Below are positions 1 to 6,204 of a stretch of 9,678 bases of DNA, in pieces. How positions within the stretch are numbered: the first letter of the stretch is position 1; each line of letters starts with the position of its first letter. The position numbers and the translations under genes were made by a program. The DNA lies in the NCBI GenBank assembly GCA_013214425.1, contig JABSPN010000090.1:1-9678 (forward strand). The letters are read 5' to 3'. This DNA comes from Flavobacteriaceae bacterium (GTDB lineage: Bacteria > Bacteroidota > Bacteroidia > Flavobacteriales > Flavobacteriaceae). The notes beneath the pieces were generated by a model. It was not told where the DNA came from. It searched no databases and was given only the letters and a program-made list of their open reading frames with translations.

Positions 1-1068
1 GAGGATAGTGATTACAACAATGAGGGAATAGAAATGGTTGACGACATTTCGGATTGCGATGTTGTATTTGGTGTTAAAGAAGTTCCAAAGGAAAATCTTT
101 TACCTAACAAAACCTACTTTTTCTTTTCTCACACGATTAAAAAACAGCCCTACAACAGAAAATTACTCAATGCAATTCTTGACAACAATATTGAGCTATA
201 TGACCATGAAGTGATTACTAAGGAAAACGGTGCAAGACTAATCGGTTTTGGACGTTATGCAGGTATTGTAGGTGCTTACAACGGATTTAGAGCTTACGGA
301 AAAAAGTATGGTCTATTCAACTTACCCAAAGTAGAATCTTTACCAGATAAAAAAGCCATGGAAGCTGAATTGGATAAGATCAGCTTACCTAAAATGAAAA
401 TTTTATTAACTGGTTTTGGTAAAGTTGGATTTGGAGCTAAAGAAATTTTAGATCACCTAAAGATTAAACAAGTTGCCGTTGAAGAGTACTTAAATACCGA
501 CTTCGACCAAGCAGTTTACTGTCAGGCAGATGTAATGGATTACAACATCAGGAAAGATGGTGAGTCTAAAGGTAAGCGTGATTTTTATAACAATCCGGAG
601 CAATACCAATCAAACTTTATGCGCTTTGCTAAAGTGACAGATTATTTTGTTGCCGGACATTTCTTCGGAGATGGTTCTCCGTATTTATTCACTAGGGAGG
701 ATGCAAAGGCGGCCGACTTTAATATTAAAGTAGTAGCAGATGTGTCTTGTGATATCGATGGGCCCGTAGCTTGTACAATTAGGCCTTCATCGATTGCTGA
801 TCCAATTTATGGATACAATCCAGAAACTGAGTCTGAAATCGATTTTATGGATAATAAAGCGATTGTTGTAATGGCAGTAGATAATTTGCCTTGTGAATTA
901 CCAAAAGATGCAAGTGAAGGTTTTGGAGAGATGTTTTTAGAACACGTTATCCCTGCTTTTTATAATAACGACAAAGACGGAATTTTAGCTAGAGCTAAAA
1001 TGACTGAAAACGGGGCACTAACCAAGCGATATAGTTATCTACAAGACTATATAGACGGTAAAGAATAA
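1..1068 (+). CDS. NAD(P)-dependent dehydrogenase of the alanine/saccharopine (lysine-forming) type, 5' end cut by the window
   Basis: The reading frame is open from base 1, so the ATG at 34 is probably internal and the true start lies upstream. Counting from that ATG, an AlaDH/PNT-type N-terminal domain shows the SHT-K-Q-YN pattern at residues 32-41 and a GRYAGIVGAYNG block at 73-84. A Rossmann loop follows at about 127-135 (G-F-G-K-V-G-F-G-A). Further on, a D-V-S-C-D-x-x-G segment followed by RPSSIADPIYG is typical of lysine-forming saccharopine dehydrogenase homologues. Such enzymes bind NAD(P) in the cytoplasm and interconvert amino acids and 2-oxoacids or saccharopine; the actual substrate cannot be read from the sequence. 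It converges on the minus-strand operon and shares its terminator. The family is secure, the reaction is not. Confidence 0.85.
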   Translation, partial: EDSDYNNEGIEMVDDISDCDVVFGVKEVPKENLLPNKTYFFFSHTIKKQPYNRKLLNAILDNNIELYDHEVITKENGARLIGFGRYAGIVGAYNGFRAYGKKYGLFNLPKVESLPDKKAMEAELDKISLPKMKILLTGFGKVGFGAKEILDHLKIKQVAVEEYLNTDFDQAVYCQADVMDYNIRKDGESKGKRDFYNNPEQYQSNFMRFAKVTDYFVAGHFFGDGSPYLFTREDAKAADFNIKVVADVSCDIDGPVACTIRPSSIADPIYGYNPETESEIDFMDNKAIVVMAVDNLPCELPKDASEGFGEMFLEHVIPAFYNNDKDGILARAKMTENGALTKRYSYLQDYIDGKE

Positions 1069-1076
1069 CGAGAAGT

Positions 1077-1136
1077 TTGGCGTGAGTTCGAGTGATTCTT
1101 CAGAATTTTATGAAGAAGAATTGTATCGAGAGCCAA
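1077..1136. repeat. Long imperfect inverted repeat in the spacer after the dehydrogenase gene
   Basis: Outer arms TTGGC (1077-1081) and GCCAA (1132-1136) pair. Further in, TTCGA (1087-1091) pairs with TCGAG (1126-1130), allowing one G-T pair. ATTCTTC (1095-1101) pairs with GAAGAAT (1115-1121), or alternatively TTCTTCA (1096-1102) with TGAAGAA (1111-1117). Together they form a folded arm of about 60 bases with internal loops. No ORF covers it. It could be part of the transcript end or a copy of a dispersed intergenic repeat; the window has only one copy. Confidence 0.5.
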
Positions 1137-1153
1137 GCCATAAATTATAAATC

Positions 1154-1184
1154 AAAAACCGCGATGCTTAGCACCGCGGTTTTT
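1154..1184. terminator. Bidirectional rho-independent terminator between convergent genes
   Basis: AAAAACCGCG (1154-1163) pairs perfectly with CGCGGTTTTT (1175-1184). An inner TGC/GCA stem lies around a TTA loop. A T-run reaches 1186 for plus-strand transcripts, and the A-run at 1154-1158 gives a U-tract for minus-strand transcripts. The stem lies 85 bases after the plus-strand dehydrogenase stop and directly abuts the stop codon of the minus-strand DUF1361 gene, so one hairpin can end both units. Confidence 0.9.
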
Positions 1185-1859
1185 TTATTTGTTAGAAGTT
1201 AAAAGTCCTTTAAAGAAAAGGAACAGGAGGTATAAAAAACTCCCGAAACCAAGGGTGACACCCCAGGTTTTAAATCGATAAGCTGGATCAAAACAGCTGG
1301 TCATAATATCCTGAAATAAAGCAATAGGTTGTGAGAACAATTCCCAAGAGTTCCAGCGCAAGAAACGCCCTAAATAAATCCCGAAACCGCTTAGAAATGC
1401 TACACAAAAAACCGTGATAATAGCCGCTTTAATTGTCCATCGTTTTTTAATGATTTCATACATGTCTATAATCGACAAAATTCCCATCAGTAATCCGTTC
1501 CAGGCGAAGACAAAAATCATAAAAGCATCAAACCAAATGATGTAATCATTTTTGGTCTTTAAATGCATCAAATCGGTGATTATATAAGGCGCATTAGGTA
1601 AAAACAACAACCAAAAACCAAAGGCAAATACAATCATAAAAGTCGATTTTCTGGCCCATTCAGTGTGTTTAAGAACTTGTGTAATTCCGTAGGGAATTGT
1701 CGCAAGGAATAGATTCCACACCAGAAAAATATAGCCGATAGTTTCGGTTCTTTTTATCCTGAAGGTGATGATGGCCAGACTAAAACCAATAGAGAGCAAG
1801 AGCACTCTATTGATTTTTTGAGACCATATTTTTTCAACAAAACTTACTTTATTATCCAT
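1185..1859 (-). CDS. DUF1361 family integral membrane protein
   Basis: 224 residues, almost all in about six hydrophobic segments (approximately 17-34, 42-62, 73-90, 107-131, 143-163, 199-219). Two blocks are characteristic of DUF1361: FLPNAPYIITDLMHL at 86-100 and GFGIYLGRFLRWNSWEL at 158-174. The length fits the family. The biochemical role of DUF1361 is unknown; it should sit in the inner membrane. The ATG overlaps the last eight bases of creD (ATGGATAA), which implies translational coupling, and the gene is last in the operon, running straight into the terminator. Start and family are well supported; function is not. Confidence 0.88.
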   Translation of the reverse strand: MDNKVSFVEKIWSQKINRVLLLSIGFSLAIITFRIKRTETIGYIFLVWNLFLATIPYGITQVLKHTEWARKSTFMIVFAFGFWLLFLPNAPYIITDLMHLKTKNDYIIWFDAFMIFVFAWNGLLMGILSIIDMYEIIKKRWTIKAAIITVFCVAFLSGFGIYLGRFLRWNSWELFSQPIALFQDIMTSCFDPAYRFKTWGVTLGFGSFLYLLFLFFKGLLTSNK

Positions 1860-3225
1860 TTTGCCAATCTATTTTTCTTGAAATAAACATTACAATAGCC
1901 AAGATGACAAACAAGCCAATACTTCCAACCAATAACGCATAGTTTTCCATTTGTATAATCACAAAGATAAAGCTGTAGAGTGCTAATAGGGAGGTTCCAA
2001 TTAGAATAGGAAACTTAAAATTCTTCAGGATGGATTTAGAATATAAAGTAATGAGTCCAATAACGGCGCTTCCTGCAATAATATAGGCTTTGATAAAACT
2101 ACTGTGTTCTGAAATAGCAATGAGTAGCGTATAAAACATGGTAAGCGCAATCCCGATCATTAAATACTGAAAAGGATGAATATGAATTTTACTCAAGGTC
2201 TGAATTAAGAAAAAGAATAGGAAAGTCAGGGCAATCACCATAAATCCGTATTTGGCTGTTCGTTCATTTTTTTGATACTCATCAATTGGGAAAATAAACT
2301 TAGTTCCGAAAGCATAAGAAGTAATGTTGGGAATAGAATTAAATGATTGCTGTGCAAAAGATCGATTCACTTGTAAGACTTTCCAATTGGCTTTAAAACC
2401 ATTTTCTGTGACTTTCTCTCCATCATTTTGCGGAAGGAAGTTTCCGATAAAACTAGGATCAACCCAGTTGGATTGCATTTGTGCTTCAGTAATTTTTCCA
2501 ATGGGAACAATTTCAATACTCTCACTACCGTTATAAGCTAATTTAAAATTAAAATTACGGTCTTTTCCTATGGGTAAATCTTCAACTTTAATAAAACTAC
2601 TCTCTAAGATATCAAGCGTATTAGCATAGTTGTTTTTTTCAATAAAACTGGCTTCAAAGGCATAATTGGAGTTGTTTATCTTCATTTTCACATCGCTTTT
2701 GATCCCTTTTAAGTTGGTGGTTTTGATCAATAATGTTGTCTGTTCCCATAAGATGTCTTCCTTTTTTATTTTCTTGATCTCAAAGTTGGGCTGCGTAAAA
2801 GTTCCGTCGATATCAAATTCAGAAGTAAACACAACCGATTTAAAATTATTGCGTTTCTTTTCTCTGGAATTAACTTTTGTATTTACATTCAAAGTTTCAG
2901 GAAAAAAATAGCCGTAATTCAATATCGCCTCACGTTGTACCTCATAACTTTTATTAGCTTCATTATAAATAGAAGTTTCTTTATAGGTCTTATAAGGTAC
3001 TTTCAAAATTGGTCCGTATAAAATGACATTATTTCCCCACTTAGAATTGATTTCACTAATCACATCTTTTTGTCGGTATTCCCGTTCTCGAATGAGTTCT
3101 TTGATAAAGGCCAATGGAATGAGTAAAATCAAGATCAAGATTTTTATCATAATCATCCTTGCAGTAATTGAAGTACGTAACCAATGGCTGAATTTTCCTG
3201 TTTGTTTTTGTGGTATTTGTTCCAT
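1852..3225 (-). CDS. creD: CreD-family inner-membrane protein
   Basis: 457 residues, matching the usual CreD length of about 450. One N-terminal membrane segment (about 25-41) is followed by a large region of about 280 residues predicted to lie in the periplasm, then five closely spaced C-terminal membrane segments. The block HPFQYLMIGIALTMFYTLL, followed by a short S-E-H turn, is a CreD hallmark at the start of the C-terminal bundle. In proteobacteria CreD belongs to the Cre envelope-response regulon and affects envelope integrity and beta-lactam response; its molecular activity is unknown. In Bacteroidota it commonly lies next to a small winged-helix regulator, as here. The start is two bases after the Coq4-like stop, and the end overlaps the DUF1361 start. 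Confidence 0.9.
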   Translation of the reverse strand: MEQIPQKQTGKFSHWLRTSITARMIMIKILILILLIPLAFIKELIREREYRQKDVISEINSKWGNNVILYGPILKVPYKTYKETSIYNEANKSYEVQREAILNYGYFFPETLNVNTKVNSREKKRNNFKSVVFTSEFDIDGTFTQPNFEIKKIKKEDILWEQTTLLIKTTNLKGIKSDVKMKINNSNYAFEASFIEKNNYANTLDILESSFIKVEDLPIGKDRNFNFKLAYNGSESIEIVPIGKITEAQMQSNWVDPSFIGNFLPQNDGEKVTENGFKANWKVLQVNRSFAQQSFNSIPNITSYAFGTKFIFPIDEYQKNERTAKYGFMVIALTFLFFFLIQTLSKIHIHPFQYLMIGIALTMFYTLLIAISEHSSFIKAYIIAGSAVIGLITLYSKSILKNFKFPILIGTSLLALYSFIFVIIQMENYALLVGSIGLFVILAIVMFISRKIDWQNG

Positions 3226-3227
3226 GT

Positions 3228-3737
3228 TTAAGAAATTTTATTTTGAAATAATTGCTTTTGATATAAGGTGAAGAGATTAGTGTTGAAAACAAATAACCTC
3301 AGGTCTTCTATCGAAATATGTAATAGCGATTTAAAGTCCATGTTATGAAATGCATTTGCTTGTTTACCAATATGATAAGATTTGATGTAATAGTCTATAT
3401 AATCAGGAAGTAGGAGCGTGCCTAAAACAATTGCGCCATACATATACGGGCTCCTTTTTCCATTGCCAAAACTCAGGTATTGAAGAGCAATCTCATCTTC
3501 AACTTTTACAGAATAGTTTGTCAAAGTGTGGTAAGCATCGTGAGACTCAACTTTTGGAATTAATTCGAAATTGTGTTCTTGTAGAAATAGGCCTAAATGA
3601 TAACCAAAACTCTGCTTTGGATAAGCTAATAACTCCTCTCGATTGATTTCCCAGGCCTGATTTCTCTTAAATAATGAAGTATATATTTTTTGAGAAACTT
3701 CAAATGACCACATGATAAATTCTTTTCTTATTCTCAT
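3228..3737 (-). CDS. Coq4-like protein with an intact metal-binding motif
   Basis: 169 residues. The diagnostic Coq4 pattern HDxxHx11E is present exactly: H66-D67-A-Y-H70, then E82. It is followed by a small-residue stretch (YMYGAIVLGTLLLPDY, about 98-113) that corresponds to the block after this motif in Coq4. In eukaryotes Coq4 works in ubiquinone synthesis at the mitochondrial membrane; Bacteroidota generally make menaquinone, so the role here is open. There is no signal peptide. The protein is shorter than eukaryotic Coq4, which also carries an import sequence. The ATG at 3737 is preferred because its distance from the operator matches that of the operon's first gene; a second ATG at codon 9 is possible. 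It has its own promoter/operator and lies two bases before creD. Confidence 0.8.
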   Translation of the reverse strand: MRIRKEFIMWSFEVSQKIYTSLFKRNQAWEINREELLAYPKQSFGYHLGLFLQEHNFELIPKVESHDAYHTLTNYSVKVEDEIALQYLSFGNGKRSPYMYGAIVLGTLLLPDYIDYYIKSYHIGKQANAFHNMDFKSLLHISIEDLRLFVFNTNLFTLYQKQLFQNKIS

Positions 3738-3738
3738 T

Positions 3739-3765
3739 TTAAAAGTACTTTGTATTTCAAAGTTA
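3739..3765 (-). promoter_or_regulatory. Promoter and palindromic operator in front of the Coq4-like gene
   Basis: The palindrome ACTTTG-N5-CAAAGT occupies 3747-3763 with perfect six-base arms. Read on the minus strand, TAACTTTG (3765-3758) matches the Bacteroidota -7 element TANNTTTG at every fixed position, and the palindrome's first arm forms its right part. A protein bound here would cover the promoter. No clear -33 TTG is visible at the right spacing. A 25-base block (3763-3739) matches the block before the operon's first gene at 23 positions, and both end one or two bases before an ATG. A second, overlapping perfect palindrome AAAGTACTTT lies at 3742-3751. Confidence 0.7.
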
Positions 3766-3783
3766 AAAGGTAAAAAAAATTGG

Positions 3784-4080
3784 TTATGAATTTTTGATCA
3801 GCTTTTCCAATGCTTCGATATGCTTTTTGAATGCTTCTTTTCCTTTTTTAGTTGCTTTGTATTTTGTGTTAGGTTTTTTTCCAATGAACTGTTTTTCAAT
3901 TAAAATAAACGACTCTTTTTCCAATGCTTTAATATGACTAGCAAGGTTTCCATCTGTCACGCCTAACAACTCTTTTAATGTGTTGAATTCTGCATGATTA
4001 TTCACCATAAGAACCGACATAATTCCTAATCTGATTCTATGGTCAAATACCTTATTTATATTTAAAATAATATTCTTCAC
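3784..4080 (-). CDS. Small winged-helix transcriptional regulator (HTH_34/MarR-like)
   Basis: 98 residues with a single DNA-binding domain. An N-terminal helix carries FDHRIRLGIMSVL (12-24). A helix-turn-helix follows, with the recognition helix near TDGNLASHIKALE (42-54). The wing is at about 60-77 (basic, with KKPNTKYKAT), and there is a short helical C-terminus for dimer contact. This is the layout of the stand-alone winged-helix proteins that Bacteroidota often encode next to membrane-protein genes; ligand domains are absent. It starts five bases after the upstream membrane-protein stop. Its likely targets are the two ACTTTG-N5-CAAAGT sites flanking this two-gene pair, one before the membrane protein and one directly after the regulator. 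Family is secure; the operator link is inference from position and symmetry. Confidence 0.9.
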   Translation of the reverse strand: MKNIILNINKVFDHRIRLGIMSVLMVNNHAEFNTLKELLGVTDGNLASHIKALEKESFILIEKQFIGKKPNTKYKATKKGKEAFKKHIEALEKLIKNS

Positions 4081-4085
4081 AAGTT

Positions 4086-4742
4086 TTATTTTCTGTCGTA
4101 TTTAAAATACATCAGACTTCCGTAGATGATATGCATGACACCAAAGCCAATAGCCCAAAAATACAAACCATAACCTAAAAACTGGGTATTAATGAGTCCA
4201 AGAATAATATTAGTTATCCCAAGGTATTTAACATCTCCTAAGGTGTATTTGCTTGCCGAAAAACAGGCCAAACCGTAAAAAATCAACGTGATAGGAGCTA
4301 CCAAACCAATTAATCCATATTGCATCATCACTAAGGTGAGTATTCCTCCTGAAAATAACGGAACACAAAAATTGAAAAGCAATCTTTTTGTAGTGGCGTC
4401 CCAAATTTTGGCGCCATGCTTTTTCGCTTTTATAGACGACAAAATATAGGCAGTGATAACCGCTACGACCAAAATAATCATTGCAAGGATCAATAACTTA
4501 AAGCCCAATGGATGTTGTGCATATCCATTAATTAGACTTTTTATCAAACTCGTTTCATGATATTCAAACGTTTCAATACTTTCTTTAAGATCATAAATCC
4601 ATCCATAGGCTATACCGGCACCAATTAATGCATAAATTCCAGCCAGGATTCCTGATAAACCACTAAGGGAAATAAATCGGGATGATTTATTCATTAAATC
4701 TTTTATCTCAGAAATGTCTTTTAGGTAGTCTTGTTGAGTCAT
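4086..4742 (-). CDS. Six-helix membrane protein of unknown function, first gene of the regulator operon
   Basis: 218 residues from the ATG at 4742. A longer reading from a TTG at 4766 is open, but it would put the start codon inside the operator and at the -7 element, so the ATG is preferred. A polar helix of about 22 residues precedes six hydrophobic segments (about 26-50, 82-104, 121-140, 143-164, 172-191, 193-213). There is a basic loop at 105-120 and a basic end (YDRK). I do not recognise a named domain. Pairing with a small winged-helix regulator five bases downstream is common in Bacteroidota and suggests that the membrane protein is regulated by it or modulates it; this is inference. 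No catalytic motif is visible. Confidence 0.85.
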   Translation of the reverse strand: MTQQDYLKDISEIKDLMNKSSRFISLSGLSGILAGIYALIGAGIAYGWIYDLKESIETFEYHETSLIKSLINGYAQHPLGFKLLILAMIILVVAVITAYILSSIKAKKHGAKIWDATTKRLLFNFCVPLFSGGILTLVMMQYGLIGLVAPITLIFYGLACFSASKYTLGDVKYLGITNIILGLINTQFLGYGLYFWAIGFGVMHIIYGSLMYFKYDRK

Positions 4743-4744
4743 AA

Positions 4745-4769
4745 TTAAAAGTACTTTGAATTGCAAAGT
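4745..4769 (-). promoter_or_regulatory. Palindromic operator before the membrane-protein/regulator operon
   Basis: ACTTTG-N5-CAAAGT at 4753-4769 with perfect six-base arms, inside a 25-base block that agrees at 23 positions with the block before the Coq4-like gene; only the outer bases of the spacer differ. The overlapping palindrome AAAGTACTTT recurs at 4748-4757. It lies between the -7 element and the ATG at 4742, so binding would block initiation. This is the likely autoregulatory site for the winged-helix protein encoded two genes along. Confidence 0.7.
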
Positions 4770-4794
4770 AATAAAATAAAAAAAAGCTAACCAA
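4764..4794 (-). promoter_or_regulatory. Promoter of the membrane-protein/regulator operon
   Basis: Read on the minus strand, TTG (4794-4792), then 20 bases, then TTACTTTG (4771-4764). The second element fits TANNTTTG at all but one fixed position, and the spacing is within the range seen in flavobacteria. The predicted transcript leader is only about 15 bases and carries no Shine-Dalgarno sequence, as usual in this group. The -7 element overlaps the operator arm by six bases. Confidence 0.55.
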
Positions 4795-4799
4795 AGAAA

Positions 4800-5753
4800 T
4801 CAGTCGGAAATTTTAAAATCCAGTACAGAAACATTGTTTATATACAAAGTGAGATACGGATCTTTTTTTGCTGGAATGATTGTTTCATAATAGCCATTTT
4901 TTGTAGTAAAAATCAATGGTCTTGTTTGAAGTTCAGAATCAAAAGCATAAAATATTTTTATATTTTCAGGAATGTCTTTGAAACGTAATATGATCGTATT
5001 CTCCGAACTAATCTTGATGGTTCCTTGATATGGATTCGATAGACTTAGATCATAAAAAAATGCGTGACTGTAATAGACAGGATAGGAGAAGAATTCTTTT
5101 TTTGTGACTTTGTTTTCTTGTAATTGCCATTTTTCATACTTCGGAAAATGAGTCAAGATTAAGCGTTCTGGATCTGCAAAAAAGAAACCGTCATTAAATT
5201 CGTGATTCCATCCATTACCACTTAAATATCCTGAAGCCCATGTAGTATCTACCAGTTTCCATTCCCCGTCAATTTGTACGGCATTCCAGATATGATCCAT
5301 AGCTTCTCTATTGGTGCCTATTTCTTTGGGTTGTGTTTTTGTATAGCCTCTAATGACATCAGAAATAATACCTAAATCATCACATATTTCTTTAAAGATT
5401 AAGGAATAACCTTCACAGACTGTTCGTTTATGTTTCCATGCTCTGTTGATTACTTTTAAATCGATCGCTCTTAATTTCTCCTGAAGTTCTTCTTCAGTTT
5501 CGTAAATAATTTTTCCGGAGTAATTAATATACTGATATTCATTAATATCATAAACAATATGATTAGCCAACCAGGTAAAAGCAGCTCTAACCTGTTGTTC
5601 TTCAGAGGAGAAATCGGATTTAATACGTTTACTCAATACCGAAACATCAGAAAACGTGCTGGGATAGGTCGATACTTTTTGATCAACTTTCGCATAATCT
5701 TGTCCAAAAGCTCCGGGACTTACAAGCAGAACTAAGAGGAATAATAATCGCAT
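4800..5753 (-). CDS. Secreted transglutaminase-fold protein
   Basis: 317 residues with a signal peptide (hydrophobic core 3-12, likely cleavage near G17-Q18). The transglutaminase-like core has a complete catalytic triad: Cys113 in TVCEGYS, His154 in MDHIWN, Asp169 in LVDTTW. A segment at about 186-205 (FNDGFFFADPERLILTHFP) is typical of the kyphoscoliosis-peptidase-like branch. The C-terminal third is beta-rich and resembles a carbohydrate-binding or Ig-like accessory region, but I cannot name it. Expected location is the periplasm or cell surface, where such enzymes act as proteases or cross-linkers; the substrate is unknown. It ends in TGA six bases before the -33 box of the next minus-strand promoter, with no obvious hairpin terminator, so read-through into the regulated operon is possible. 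Confidence 0.85.
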   Translation of the reverse strand: MRLLFLLVLLVSPGAFGQDYAKVDQKVSTYPSTFSDVSVLSKRIKSDFSSEEQQVRAAFTWLANHIVYDINEYQYINYSGKIIYETEEELQEKLRAIDLKVINRAWKHKRTVCEGYSLIFKEICDDLGIISDVIRGYTKTQPKEIGTNREAMDHIWNAVQIDGEWKLVDTTWASGYLSGNGWNHEFNDGFFFADPERLILTHFPKYEKWQLQENKVTKKEFFSYPVYYSHAFFYDLSLSNPYQGTIKISSENTIILRFKDIPENIKIFYAFDSELQTRPLIFTTKNGYYETIIPAKKDPYLTLYINNVSVLDFKISD

Positions 5754-5773
5754 ATTCTTTTTAACGTATTCAA

Positions 5774-5792
5774 GAACTATTTATTTTAGTTC
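5774..5792. promoter_or_regulatory. Inverted repeat in the divergent intergenic region
   Basis: GAACTA (5774-5779) and TAGTTC (5787-5792) are perfect inverted arms around seven A/T-rich bases. They lie in the 79-base gap between the divergent transglutaminase and DUF1801 genes, just upstream of the plus-strand -7 element. The position would suit an operator or a -33-region contact, but six-base arms in A/T-rich DNA can arise by chance. Confidence 0.25.
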
Positions 5793-5801
5793 AAATAACT
5801 G

Positions 5802-5809
5802 TACTTTTG
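5802..5809 (+). promoter_or_regulatory. Likely -7 promoter element for the DUF1801 gene
   Basis: TACTTTTG fits TANNTTTG at all fixed positions and lies 24 bases before the TTG start codon, giving a leader of roughly 17-20 bases. A -33 TTG at the usual distance is not clear (the area reads TTTATTTTAG). Confidence 0.5.
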
Positions 5810-5832
5810 ATTGTCATAATAAATATACCATA

Positions 5833-6183
5833 TTGAATCCAGTAGAACACTATATTTTAGCGCTAGATGAACCGTATCAGTCTATTTCGTTTTATTTGCG
5901 AGGTTTGATCAAGAAAACCTTACCAGAAGCAGAAGAGAAATTCAAATGGAATTGCCCTTTTTATGATTTTAATGGAAAATATATGTGCTATATTAATTTC
6001 AGGAAAGATAGAAAACTAGTTGATCTGGCTTTTGTTCAGGGAGTACATTTAACAAAACATCCAGAACTACTAATAGACGGAGAGAACCGAAAACAAATAC
6101 GTTCTGTTCGAATTAAAACCTTAGAAGAAGTTCCGGAGACTAAAATTCAAGAGCTTTTAATAGAGGCTTCTTTGCTACAATAG
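5833..6183 (+). CDS. DUF1801 (YdhG-like) protein with a TTG start
   Basis: 116 residues. The N-terminus MNPVEHYILALDEPYQ and the segment LPEAEEKFKWNCPFYDFNGKYMCYINF, given here only as landmarks, are typical of the small DUF1801 proteins, whose alpha/beta fold has no assigned reaction. The conserved aromatic pattern K-W-x-x-P-F-Y (about 38-44) and the F-x-x-G-x-H-L stretch (about 67-73) are present. The start is TTG at 5833. No ATG lies in frame upstream, and the family begins with this M-N-P-V-E sequence, so TTG is the best choice. The protein should be cytosolic. It precedes apbE by 21 bases, but apbE has a promoter of its own. Confidence 0.82.
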   Translation: MNPVEHYILALDEPYQSISFYLRGLIKKTLPEAEEKFKWNCPFYDFNGKYMCYINFRKDRKLVDLAFVQGVHLTKHPELLIDGENRKQIRSVRIKTLEEVPETKIQELLIEASLLQ

Positions 6184-6200
6184 AATTATGGCTATTTTTG
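6172..6200 (+). promoter_or_regulatory. Promoter of apbE, giving a nearly leaderless transcript
   Basis: TTG (6172-6174), an 18-base spacer, then TATTTTTG (6193-6200) is a full match to the Bacteroidota pattern. The -33 element lies inside the last codons of the DUF1801 gene. The ATG at 6205 is only four bases after the -7 element, so transcription would start at or just next to the start codon. Confidence 0.65.
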
Positions 6201-6204
6201 TATT

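Noticed and set aside
2324..3292. Four ORFs of 70-82 codons inside and across creD, mostly on the plus strand
   Set aside because: They are shadows of the creD and Coq4-like genes in other frames, without recognisable domains or promoters.
3431..3646. 71-codon plus-strand ORF inside the Coq4-like gene
   Set aside because: Antisense shadow over the conserved HDxxH region; no homology recognised.
4743..4766. TTG-initiated N-terminal extension of the six-helix membrane protein
   Set aside because: It would place the start codon within the operator and at the -7 element; the ATG at 4742 matches the spacing seen at the Coq4-like gene.
5101..5125. ACTTTG in the transglutaminase gene as a third operator
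   Set aside because: No CAAAGT arm follows at five bases' distance; only a half-site in coding sequence.
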